Below are positions 44,837 through 52,773 of a stretch of 64,000 bases of DNA, piece after piece. A program made the translations under genes and the position numbers. The DNA comes from Sulfitobacter sp. DFL-14 (GTDB lineage: Bacteria > Pseudomonadota > Alphaproteobacteria > Rhodobacterales > Rhodobacteraceae). Within the stretch, counting starts at the first letter, position 1. The number at the start of each line of letters is the position of its first letter. The DNA lies in the NCBI RefSeq assembly GCF_003335585.1, contig NZ_QBFD01000046.1:211345-275344 (forward strand), in the 5' to 3' direction. Below the pieces are notes generated by a model that was given only the letters and a program-made list of their open reading frames with translations, was not told where the DNA came from and did not search any database.

Positions 44837-46122
44837 ATATTTCCCCCGAATTGCGCGAGCGCATCCTGCAATCCGTTTCCGACGGTTTCGACGATCAGGT
44901 GGCCTTCACTCAACAATTGGTGCAGATACCGTCGCTGCGCGGCCGGGAGCATGCGATCCAGGACCTGCTGTTCCGCGCGTTGCGGGGGCGGGGCATGACC
45001 GTTGACCGTTTCGCCATGGACCGCGCGGCAATCGAGGCGCATCCGGGCGGGTCGAAATTCACCGAAGATCATTCCGACGCGCCCATCGTTGTCGGCATTC
45101 ATCGCCCGGTCACGGAAACGGGCCGGTCGCTGATCCTGCAGTCGCATCTTGACGTGGTGCCCGAAGGGCTGGCGGAGATGTGGCGCGATCCGCCATTCTC
45201 GGGCAAGGTAGAAGGCGACTGGATGTACGGGCGCGGCGCGGCCGACATGAAAGCGGGCGCGGCGGCGAACCTTTTTGCGCTCGACGCGCTGCGGCGGATC
45301 GGGCTGCAACCGGCGGCGACTGTCTATGTGCAGTCGGTGGTCGAGGAGGAATCGACCGGCAACGGCGCCCTGCAGACCTGGCTGGAAGGCTACACCGCCG
45401 ATGCCGTGCTGATCCCGGAGCCGGAGGACGAGAAGCTGGTGCGCGCCAATACCGGCGTGATCTGGTTCCAGGTCAAGCTGCGCGGTGTCCCGGTGCATGT
45501 GCGCGAGATGGGCGAGGGGGCCAATGCCATCGACGCCGCCTACCGCGTGATTGCGGCGCTGCGCGAGATCGAGGCGGACTGGAACGCCGCCAAGGGCGAC
45601 CACGCGCATTTCGAGGACGAGGTGCATCCGATCAACCTCAACATCGGCAAGATCGAAGGCGGCGACTGGGCCTCCTCGGTGCCGAGCTGGTGCACGATAG
45701 ACTGCCGTGTCTCGATCTATCCGGGGCAGGGAGCGGAGGAGATGGCGCGCGAGATCACCGACCGGATCGCAGCCTTCGCCAAGGCCGACAGTTTCCTGTC
45801 GAACAATCCGCCCGTGGTCGAGTTCAACGGCTTTTACGCCGAGGGTTACGTGCTGGAGCCGGGAACCGAAGCCGAGGGCGTTCTGGCCAGGGCGCATGAG
45901 GCGGCAATCGGCGCACCGCTGCAAAGTTTCATGACGGCAGGGTATCTCGATACGCGGGTCTACGCGATTTACAACAAGATCCCCGCGCTCTGTTACGGGC
46001 CGATTTCGCGCAACATTCACGGGATCGACGAATGCGTGAGCCTGCCATCGGTCAAGCGGATCACGCAGGCGATGGCGTTGTTCATCGCCGAATGGTGCGG
46101 TGTCGAGCAGGTTGAGGGCTGA
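44833..46122 (+). CDS. M20 family ArgE/DapE-type deacylase (paralogue)
   Basis: A 429-residue metallohydrolase, start overlapping the ThDP enzyme stop (ATGA). Zinc-site segments: SHLDVVP, YGRGAADMKAG and VVEEESTG. It shares length and many blocks with the deacylase at 4388-5719 (MKAG, GDWASSVP, FLSNNPP), so the two are close paralogues in different islands. It probably removes an acyl group from an amine or amino acid different from that handled by the HDAC-type enzyme, but the order of steps is unknown. Confidence 0.88.
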   Translation: MNISPELRERILQSVSDGFDDQVAFTQQLVQIPSLRGREHAIQDLLFRALRGRGMTVDRFAMDRAAIEAHPGGSKFTEDHSDAPIVVGIHRPVTETGRSLILQSHLDVVPEGLAEMWRDPPFSGKVEGDWMYGRGAADMKAGAAANLFALDALRRIGLQPAATVYVQSVVEEESTGNGALQTWLEGYTADAVLIPEPEDEKLVRANTGVIWFQVKLRGVPVHVREMGEGANAIDAAYRVIAALREIEADWNAAKGDHAHFEDEVHPINLNIGKIEGGDWASSVPSWCTIDCRVSIYPGQGAEEMAREITDRIAAFAKADSFLSNNPPVVEFNGFYAEGYVLEPGTEAEGVLARAHEAAIGAPLQSFMTAGYLDTRVYAIYNKIPALCYGPISRNIHGIDECVSLPSVKRITQAMALFIAEWCGVEQVEG

Positions 46123-47207
46123 TGCACAATGCCGCCGCCTTGCCCCAGTCCGGGCTGTCTGACGCCGCGGGTCGCGCCGACCTGTTGTCTCACGACGCGC
46201 CGGCGGTCAGCGCCGATCTGGCGGCGGAACTGGCACGGAATCTCTACGGGGTCGACGGGCAGGTACACCGGCTGACCGCCGAGAAGGACGCGAATTTCCG
46301 GGTGACGATGGCTTCGGGCGAACAGGCGCTGCTCAAGATCACCAATGCCGCCGAAGACCGGGCCGTGACCGATATGCAGACCGCCGCGCTGATGCATATC
46401 GCGGCGGTCGATCCCTCCTTGCCGGTGCCGCAGGTGCGCTGGTCGCTGAACGGGGAGGCCTCGGAGCTTGTCAGCCTGCCGACCGGCCAGACCCATGTGG
46501 TGCGGTTGCTGAGCTATCTGGACGGCACGGTGCTGAGCGCTGCGACCAACGGCGGCGCCCTGCACCGCGAAATCGGCACGCTGCTGGGACGGCTTGCGCT
46601 GGCCCTGCGCGGGTTTTCGCACCCGGCGGCGGGACATGTGCTGCAATGGGACATTCAGCAGGCCCACCGCCTGCGCCCGATGCTGGAGGCGGTGGCCGAT
46701 CCCGGTCTGCGCGCGCGCCTGACGGAGCTGATCGACCTGTTCGAGGTGGACATCCAGCCGCGTCTGACGTCGTTGCGGGCGCAGGTCGGGCATAACGATT
46801 TCAACCCGCACAACCTGCTGGTGGACAGCGCAGAGGCGACACGGCTGACGGGAATCATCGACTTCGGCGATATGGTGCTGACGCCAGTGGTCTGCGACCT
46901 CGCCGTGGCCTGTTCCTACCAGATCGCCGATACCGACCACCCGCTGGATGATGTGGTGCGGCTGATCGCAGGGTTTACCGAAGTCCTGCCGCTGGAGGAC
47001 GAGGAGTTCGCGCTGCTGCCCGATCTCATACGCCTGCGCCACGCGACCAGCCTGACCATCGGCGCCTGGCGCGCGCGGCGGTATCCCGACAACGCCGCCT
47101 ATATCCTGCGCAACACGGCTGTATCTCTGCGCGGGCTGAACACGCTGGACAGGATCGGCACGGACGGGGCGCTGGCGGCCCTGTCGTGCAAGGAGAACAT
47201 GAGATGA
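46122..47207 (+). CDS. APH-fold small-molecule kinase, hydroxylysine-kinase-like
   Basis: A 361-residue kinase whose ATG shares a base with the preceding stop. Key features are EKDANFRV (nucleotide region), the catalytic loop VGHNDFNPHNLLVD and the metal motif GIIDFGDM, followed by CDLAVACSYQI. This GDxNxHN-to-DFGD pattern is that of hydroxylysine kinase (HYKK/AGPHD1) and related amino-alcohol kinases rather than antibiotic kinases. It overlaps a class-III PLP enzyme by ATGA, the bacterial counterpart of the mammalian hydroxylysine kinase plus phospho-lyase pair. It likely phosphorylates a hydroxyl beside an amine. Confidence 0.82.
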   Translation: MHNAAALPQSGLSDAAGRADLLSHDAPAVSADLAAELARNLYGVDGQVHRLTAEKDANFRVTMASGEQALLKITNAAEDRAVTDMQTAALMHIAAVDPSLPVPQVRWSLNGEASELVSLPTGQTHVVRLLSYLDGTVLSAATNGGALHREIGTLLGRLALALRGFSHPAAGHVLQWDIQQAHRLRPMLEAVADPGLRARLTELIDLFEVDIQPRLTSLRAQVGHNDFNPHNLLVDSAEATRLTGIIDFGDMVLTPVVCDLAVACSYQIADTDHPLDDVVRLIAGFTEVLPLEDEEFALLPDLIRLRHATSLTIGAWRARRYPDNAAYILRNTAVSLRGLNTLDRIGTDGALAALSCKENMR

Positions 47208-48514
47208 CCATGGTCAACGCCTTTGACAGCAGCCGCTCAGGCGGGCTCGACACCCAGGATGCCGCGCTGATCGCGCGCCGCGAAAAGGTCATGGGCCCGG
47301 CATACCGTCTGTTCTACCAGGAGCCGCTGCATCTGGTGCGGGGCGAGGGCGTGTGGCTGTGGGATAAGTCGGGCAAGCGCTATCTCGACTGCTACAACAA
47401 TGTCGCCTCCGTCGGGCATTGTCATCCGAAGGTGGTGGAGGCTGTTACGGCGCAGATGAGTACGCTGAACACCCACACCCGCTATCTGCATGACGGGGTG
47501 GTGGCCTATGCCGAACGGCTGCTGGCGACGATGCCCGACGCGCTCGGGCATGTGATGTTCACCTGCACCGGGTCCGAGGCGAACGATCTGGCGCTGCGCA
47601 TCACCCGGTCGCATCTGCGACGGCAGGGGGTGATCGTGACCAAACTGGCCTACCACGGCCTGACCGAGGCGGTGTCGGAGCTGTCGCCTTCGCTGGGTGA
47701 TTTTGTACCACGGGGTGACCGGGTGCGGATGATCCCGGCGCCGAACGCCCTGACGGTGCCGACGGAGCAGCAGGGTGCGCGGCTGGCCGCTGATCTGGGC
47801 GAGGCCATCGCGGCGATGCGGCGCGACGGGATCGAACCGGCGGCCTTCATCGTCGATACCGTGTTTTCCAGCGACGGGCTTTATCCTGACCCGGCGGGCT
47901 TTCTGAAACCCGCGGTGGACCTGATCCGCGCAGAGGGTGGCATATTCATCGCAGACGAGGTGCAGCCGGGGTTCGGGCGCACGGGCGAGGCGTTCTGGGG
48001 TTTCCAGCGGCATGGGCTGGTGCCGGACATGGTGACCATGGGCAAACCGATGGGCAATGGGTTCCCGCTGTCCGGTGTCGCCATGCGGCCCGGTCTGGTG
48101 GCCGAATTCGGCAGCAAGGCGCGCTATTTCAACACTTTTGGCGGCAACCCGGTCGCCGCCGCGGCGGGCACGGCGGTGCTGGACGTGATCGAAGGCGAAG
48201 GGCTGCAGGACAACGCGCTTCGGGTCGGTGCCTTCCTGAAGGACGGTCTGCGCGACATTGCGGGACAGGTGCCGGGAATCGTCGATGTCCGGGGCGCAGG
48301 TCTGTTCCTGGCCGTCGAGATCGAGAAGGACGGCGCGCCGGATGCGGACCGCGCTGCCTTTGTCGTCAACCACCTGCGGCAGAACGGCGTGCTGATCAGC
48401 GCGACGGGACCGGGGGCCAATGTCCTCAAGATCCGCCCGCCACTGGTGCTGCAACGGGCGGAGGCGCAGATGTTCCTCGACGCAGTCGCCGCAGCCTTTG
48501 CGGCGGGCGCTTGA
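47204..48514 (+). CDS. Class-III PLP enzyme, phospho-lyase/aminotransferase type
   Basis: A 436-residue fold-type I PLP protein from the ATG at 47204 after AAGGAG. Features: RYLDCYNNVASVGHCHP and TRYLHDGVVAYAERL, very like the ethanolamine-phosphate and 5-phosphohydroxylysine phospho-lyases (AGXT2L1/2), plus TGSEANDLALRI, DEVQPGFGR and the PLP lysine in MGKPMGNG. Those enzymes eliminate phosphate and ammonia from a vicinal amino-phosphate to give an aldehyde. With the kinase directly upstream that role is favoured, but ordinary omega-transamination cannot be excluded by sequence. Confidence 0.82.
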   Translation: MTMVNAFDSSRSGGLDTQDAALIARREKVMGPAYRLFYQEPLHLVRGEGVWLWDKSGKRYLDCYNNVASVGHCHPKVVEAVTAQMSTLNTHTRYLHDGVVAYAERLLATMPDALGHVMFTCTGSEANDLALRITRSHLRRQGVIVTKLAYHGLTEAVSELSPSLGDFVPRGDRVRMIPAPNALTVPTEQQGARLAADLGEAIAAMRRDGIEPAAFIVDTVFSSDGLYPDPAGFLKPAVDLIRAEGGIFIADEVQPGFGRTGEAFWGFQRHGLVPDMVTMGKPMGNGFPLSGVAMRPGLVAEFGSKARYFNTFGGNPVAAAAGTAVLDVIEGEGLQDNALRVGAFLKDGLRDIAGQVPGIVDVRGAGLFLAVEIEKDGAPDADRAAFVVNHLRQNGVLISATGPGANVLKIRPPLVLQRAEAQMFLDAVAAAFAAGA

Positions 48515-48539
48515 TACGGAAACCTTGAAGGAGAATTCA

Positions 48540-48827
48540 ATGTCGAAACCACAGGCAAAGGCGGTACCGCTGGTCGAGGACGACCGGGTGCGCGTCACCC
48601 GGTTCGAATTCGAACCGGGGGCGGAGACGGGGTGGCATACCCATGAATACGACTATGTCATCACCGCCGTGACCGATTGCACGTTGCAGCTGGAAGACCC
48701 GGGTGGCGAGATCCGTCAGGTGACAGTGAAATCCGGCGAGGCCTACCGGCGCGACAAGGGTGTGAAGCACAATGTAGTGAACGGCGGGGCATCCCCGATG
48801 GCGTTTATCGAGGTGGAACTGAAATAG
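48540..48827 (+). CDS. Small cupin-domain protein
   Basis: A 95-residue single-domain cupin, ATG at 48540 after GAAGGAGAA. The metal motif is in GWHTHEYDYVITAVTD, with a late histidine in KGVKHNVVN. Too small to assign an activity; such proteins are often isomerases, dioxygenases or ligand sensors. It is the last gene of the deacetylase-kinase operon and may act on the aldehyde or acid product. Confidence 0.82.
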   Translation: MSKPQAKAVPLVEDDRVRVTRFEFEPGAETGWHTHEYDYVITAVTDCTLQLEDPGGEIRQVTVKSGEAYRRDKGVKHNVVNGGASPMAFIEVELK

Positions 48828-49196
48828 GACCTGCTCGTGGGTATATGTCTCTAACTTGCTGCTTAGGGTCACTTTGTTCTTCCAGAACGCGGCCGATCCT
48901 GCACTTGTTCCGGTCCCGCGCCATGTTAAGCGATGCCAACTCATTTCAACTTTTTGAGTGGGCGGGTCACCGACAACTTTGCTGAACGGGAGTGCCGTTA
49001 CGTCACTAGGCCACAGGCTGCAGCGGCGATTGCCTGAAGTTCGCTACGTATGGCACCAATTTGAGGGTAAGGATGGCCTCGCCATACTGGCGAGGCCAAC
49101 GCATTTCTTTCGGTACAGGGAGGAATATCGAAAGAGCCGGTGGGCAGAACGGCTACCGCCTGTGCGTTTCGCAGTTTCTAAATGGGAGGAAAGAAT
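48828..49196. other. Gene-free stretch with a strong hairpin
   Basis: No convincing gene on either strand in 369 bases. TGGCCTCGCC (49074-49083) and GGCGAGGCCA (49089-49098) form a perfect 10-base-pair stem with an ATACT loop, about 100 bases before the serine hydrolase start. There is no U-run, only scattered T bases. It could be a weak terminator of the cupin operon or a leader element of the next gene. Confidence 0.5.
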
Positions 49197-50468
49197 ATGA
49201 AGATTTTAAGAACAGGTGTGGTCGCTGTCGCACTTGCCCTTGCGGGCGTTACGGCGGGCTGGGCCGAGGACCTGCCGCGCGGCGACGCTGCGGCGCTGGG
49301 TCTGGACCCTGCGCGCGTGGCGCGGATGGACGCCACATTCGGTGCGATGGTGGACAAGGGGATGACACCCGGTGCCGTCATCATGCTGATCCGCGACGGC
49401 CAGATCGCCCATCTGTCGACCATGGGCAAGATCACCCCCGATGGCGCGCCGATGACAGAGGACGCGATCTTTCGCATCTATTCGATGACCAAGCCGATCA
49501 CCACCGTCGCTGCGATGATGCTGGTGGAGGAAGGCCGCCTGATGCTTGAGGCGCCGGTGGCCACCTATCTGCCTGCCTTCAAGGACATGACCGTGGTAAC
49601 CGGCGAGACCGATGCCGAAGGCAAGCCTGTTACCCGTCCGGCCAAGGGTGTGATGACCATCCGCGACCTGATGCGGCACACATCCGGGCTGACCTACGGT
49701 TTCTTCGGCGCGGGACCGGCGCGCGATGCCTATAACGCCGCCGATGTCTGGTCGTCCGAGAACACCGGCATCGAACAGGCCAATCTGTTGGCCAGCCTGC
49801 CGCTGGAGCATGACCCGGGCACCACATGGGAATATTCGCGCTCGACCGACGTATTGGGTGCCGTGATCGAAACCGTCTCGGGCCAGAGCCTGGAAGAGTT
49901 CATGACCGCACGGATCTTTGAACCACTGGGCATGACCGACACCGCGTTCTATGTGGACGACGAGGCGGATTACCCCCGCATCGCCGAAGCCTTCCCCGAT
50001 CAGGCGCAACTGGGGGCCGGGGACATCTTTGATCCGCGCGTGCGCAAGCCCAATCAGTCGGGCGGCGGCGGGCTGATGTCCACCGTGCATGACTATGCCA
50101 AGTTCGCGCAGATGATGCTGAACGGGGGCGAGTTGAACGGCACACGTCTGCTGTCGCCGAAAACCGTGCAGCTGATGACCTCGAACCAGCTTGAGGGCAT
50201 TGTGCCCGGCAAATACTACCTGCCCGGTCCCGGCTATGGCTTTGGTCTGGGATATGGTGTGCGTCTGGACGACGGCAACGCACCCTCCCTTGGCAGCAAA
50301 GGCGATTACAACTGGGGCGGCGCCGCCGGCACTGGCTATTACGCCGACCCGGCCGAAGACATGATTGCCCTGCTGATGATCCAGTCGCCCGCCAATCGCG
50401 GCCCGCTGCGCATTATGTTCAAGACACTGGCATTTTCCACGATCGCGGTCAGCCACCTGGACGATTGA
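49197..50468 (+). CDS. Serine hydrolase of the beta-lactamase (class C/DD-peptidase) family
   Basis: A 423-residue exported hydrolase. The ATG at 49197 follows GGGAGGAAAG. Signal peptide MKILRTGVVAVALALAGVT with cleavage probably after GWA (residue 22). The nucleophile is in SMTK (SxxK); the second motif is EYSRSTD (Tyr-Ser) and a glycine-rich GGGGL segment follows. This is the EstB/penicillin-binding-protein-like group acting as esterases, transesterases or D-amino-acid peptidases in the periplasm; true beta-lactamase activity is unlikely to be inferred safely. It stands alone and ends in a clear terminator. Confidence 0.88.
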   Translation: MKILRTGVVAVALALAGVTAGWAEDLPRGDAAALGLDPARVARMDATFGAMVDKGMTPGAVIMLIRDGQIAHLSTMGKITPDGAPMTEDAIFRIYSMTKPITTVAAMMLVEEGRLMLEAPVATYLPAFKDMTVVTGETDAEGKPVTRPAKGVMTIRDLMRHTSGLTYGFFGAGPARDAYNAADVWSSENTGIEQANLLASLPLEHDPGTTWEYSRSTDVLGAVIETVSGQSLEEFMTARIFEPLGMTDTAFYVDDEADYPRIAEAFPDQAQLGAGDIFDPRVRKPNQSGGGGLMSTVHDYAKFAQMMLNGGELNGTRLLSPKTVQLMTSNQLEGIVPGKYYLPGPGYGFGLGYGVRLDDGNAPSLGSKGDYNWGGAAGTGYYADPAEDMIALLMIQSPANRGPLRIMFKTLAFSTIAVSHLDD

Positions 50469-50522
50469 GGCAAGCAAGCGTCGCGCATTCCCTTGCGAAG
50501 CTGACGCTGAATATCTGGAAAC

Positions 50523-50557
50523 AAAGACTACCGGGGCAATTCTCGGTGGTCTTTTTT
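50523..50557 (+). terminator. Rho-independent terminator of the serine hydrolase gene
   Basis: AAAGACTACCG (50523-50533) pairs with CGGTGGTCTTT (50544-50554) with one G-U pair and a 10-base loop, followed by a run of T (to 50557). The A/U flanks make it potentially bidirectional. Confidence 0.85.
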
Positions 50558-50585
50558 ATGGGGCTGCGCGTCTAATCTGTTGATA

Positions 50586-50765
50586 TTATTTTTTCATAAG
50601 CCCAGATATGGACAACCTGGTTCTGTGGCCGATATCCGACTTGAAAGAGCCGATGTAGTTACCGAGATGGCGCAGCTGCACAGGCAATCCATCCCTCTCG
50701 AAAGGCATGAGGTAGTCTTCCATCAGGCCGTGTTTGACGGTGTATGTGCGGTGGTCAAGGATCAT
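50586..50765 (-). pseudogene. NIPSNAP family gene remnant with frameshift
   Basis: From the ATG at 50765 the minus strand reads MILDHRTYTVKHGLMEDYL, then RDGLPVQLRHLGNYIGSF, the opening of NIPSNAP-domain proteins (about 100-110 residues when intact). Near 50628-50630 one base is missing: the current frame goes out of register, while the shifted frame reads NQVVHIWAYEK, the expected continuation. The rest of the gene is absent, replaced by the neighbouring terminator region. So this is a frameshifted, truncated remnant; function of the family is poorly known. Confidence 0.8.
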
Positions 50766-51006
50766 GGCGAAATTCTTCGGCGCGAACAACATTTTCCGGG
50801 GCACCGTAAAAAAGCGCAACGGGGCAATGGTTCTCTCTGCCGAGGACGGTATTGATCTCGATATCGTTGAACCGACCGCTTCGGACGGCAACTTCCTTGA
50901 GGTCATGATCCGGCCTGAATGCATCAGCGTCGGCAAACCGGAGCAGGCTGCCGGGGTGAAGGGTGAGGTTGTCGGCAGCGTCTATCTGGGATCAACGAAA
51001 GGATGA
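50764..51006 (+). pseudogene. C-terminal fragment of an ABC transporter ATPase (TOBE region)
   Basis: The frame from 50764 reads FFGANNIFRGTV, VMIRPECISV and GEVVGSVYLGST, the C-terminal TOBE domain of PotA/UgpC-like ATPases. The whole ATP-binding domain is missing: the fragment begins head-to-head with the NIPSNAP remnant at about 50764 and stops at TGA 51004-51006 before the usual end. It is a piece of a lost polyamine- or phosphonate-type importer. Confidence 0.72.
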
Positions 51007-51477
51007 CCCCGACAGGCTTGACCGGCTCTGGGGACCCGAGGCCACAGCCTTTGCCGGTGGCACCGCGAACACGCTTTTTGCGCTGGTGGCGCGGCTTTGG
51101 ATCGACTGCGAGGCGGTGCAGGGGGGCTGGATTCAGACCGGAAACCGCCAGGTGCATCTGCCTGCCTTGCAGGCGCGCATGCGGCAGACCTTGAAATCAT
51201 GCACCGCTGGTTCGGGCGGGTCGGCATGACCCCGGATCACCGCATCCGGCTTTGTGCGCCGGCGCCGGGACTTCTGGCTGCGACCGGTTTCAATGGTCGC
51301 GGCGTTGCGCTGTCGGTTTCGCTTGGCAAAGCCATGGCGGCGCTTCTGGCGCAGGGCACGCCACTTCCCATTCCGCCAAGCCTGGCCATTCGAACGCTGC
51401 CGCTGCATGCTCTGCACCGGATTTACGGCAGCCTCGGCATTCACTGCTATCGTCTGCGCGACGCGCTGGACCGGTAA
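51002..51477 (+). pseudogene. Remnants of a DAO-family FAD-dependent amino acid oxidase
   Basis: Two blocks of one D-amino-acid-oxidase-type gene remain in different frames. Block one (51002-51137) reads LFALVARLWIDCEAVQGGWIQ, a mid-protein segment. Block two (about 51205-51477) reads FGRVGMTPDHRIRL, TGFNGRGVALSVSLGKA and YRLRDALDR, the conserved C-terminus with the FAD-contacting GFNGRG. The FAD Rossmann start and the stretch between the blocks are deleted. It abuts the ABC ATPase fragment, so an importer-plus-oxidase operon was probably lost here. Confidence 0.75.
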
Positions 51478-51606
51478 CTCGCCCGTCATCACAGCTGTTG
51501 CACGAAAGCGCGTCGGAAACGGACCCGGCAAAGGGCCTCTGGACAGATGCGCTTGCGTCTTTCACACCTTGCTGAAAATTTGGGCAAAACAGATGAGGCG
51601 GCTGTC

Positions 51607-52761
51607 ATGACATCCCTGTTCCGTGCTCTTGGTCCGGCGGTGGCCGGAACCTCGATGGTCGAGGCGATCCGTGCCGGGGTGGGAGCCCTGGTCGGACTTG
51701 GCGTGACGGGTTTATTTCTGCTGTCGCCCGCGGTGGACCTGACGCTTGGCCTCTACCTGATTGCCCCGTTCGGCGCGAGCTCGGTGCTGCTTTTCGCAGT
51801 ACCCAACAGCCCGCTGGCGCAGCCGTGGTCGGCGGTGGTGGGCAACACCCTTGCGGCGCTGGTCGGCGTGGCGGTCTGTCTCCTGATCACGGATCCAGTG
51901 CTCCGGATCGCGCTGTCGGTCGGGCTGGCAATCGCGGTTACCATCCTGTGTCGGGCGGTGCATCCGCCGGCAGGCGCCGTCGCCATGACCGCCGCAATGA
52001 GCCCGGAAGCGGTCGAGCGTCTGGGTTTCTGGTTTGCACTTACTCCTGTCGCGGCGGGCACCGTCTTGCTGGTTGTCCTGGCTGCGCTTTATGCCCGCCT
52101 CACCGGCCGCCGTTATCCGTTCCGCCAATTCGAAGAGCCAGGCCGCCATGGCACCGAAGATCCCGATCCGGTCAACCGCATCGGGCTTTCCGAAGACGAA
52201 CTGACGGACCTGCTGGGCCGCTATCGCCAATCCTTCAACCTTGGCGTCGAGGACCTCGCACGGCTGATCGGCGCAGCCGAGATGCAGGCAGCCACGCACC
52301 GGACAGGTCCGCTTCTCGCGACCGACATCATGTCACGCAACCTCGTGACCATCGATCCGGACACGCCGCTCTCCGAGGTTGCCGACCTGTTCAGGCGTCA
52401 TCGTTTCACGGCGCTTCCCGTGACAGGATCGGAGGAGCGCTACCTTGGCGTGATCTTCCAGATGCACTTGATTGCCCGCGCGCGGGAGGATGCGCTTCGA
52501 CTTAATCACGGTTACCTCGCCGCGCTTCGACGACTGCTCGACCGGGACCGCGCGCAGCCGGTTCGTGCCCTGGACATCATGAGCGTCGCCGGGCCACGGG
52601 CGATACCAACGACCCCGGTCGCGGTGCTCCTGCCAATGATGGCGGATGGCGACGTCGATGCGGTTCCGGTCCTCGACAGGGGCAGGATTGTCGGGATCGT
52701 CACGCGGACGGACCTGATTGCCGCCCTCGCACGATCAAGCCTGCAGGGCGGCGCCGCGTGA
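51607..52761 (+). CDS. HPP-family membrane protein with C-terminal CBS domains
   Basis: A 384-residue protein from the ATG at 51607; the frame is open upstream to 51547 without need. The N-terminal half has the HPP domain: four or more membrane helices (about 15-35, 41-60, 68-92, 95-115, 138-160) and the hallmark AVHPPAGAVAMTAA. The C-terminal half (about 235-384) contains a CBS pair (DIMSRNLVTIDPDTPL; DIMSVAGPRAIPTTPVAV). HPP proteins are linked to nitrite transport in plants and cyanobacteria; CBS pairs sense adenine nucleotides. Substrate unknown. It converges on panC. Confidence 0.85.
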   Translation: MTSLFRALGPAVAGTSMVEAIRAGVGALVGLGVTGLFLLSPAVDLTLGLYLIAPFGASSVLLFAVPNSPLAQPWSAVVGNTLAALVGVAVCLLITDPVLRIALSVGLAIAVTILCRAVHPPAGAVAMTAAMSPEAVERLGFWFALTPVAAGTVLLVVLAALYARLTGRRYPFRQFEEPGRHGTEDPDPVNRIGLSEDELTDLLGRYRQSFNLGVEDLARLIGAAEMQAATHRTGPLLATDIMSRNLVTIDPDTPLSEVADLFRRHRFTALPVTGSEERYLGVIFQMHLIARAREDALRLNHGYLAALRRLLDRDRAQPVRALDIMSVAGPRAIPTTPVAVLLPMMADGDVDAVPVLDRGRIVGIVTRTDLIAALARSSLQGGAA

Positions 52762-52773
52762 AGGCTGCCTCGC

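Noticed and set aside
48900..49020. Frame ending NFAERECRYVTRPQAAAAIA before the serine hydrolase
   Set aside because: Looks slightly protein-like but has no start with ribosome-binding site and no family I recognise.
49197..50468. Antibiotic-resistance beta-lactamase
   Set aside because: The SMTK/YSRS motif set and length fit the esterase/PBP-like serine hydrolase group; resistance cannot be claimed from sequence.
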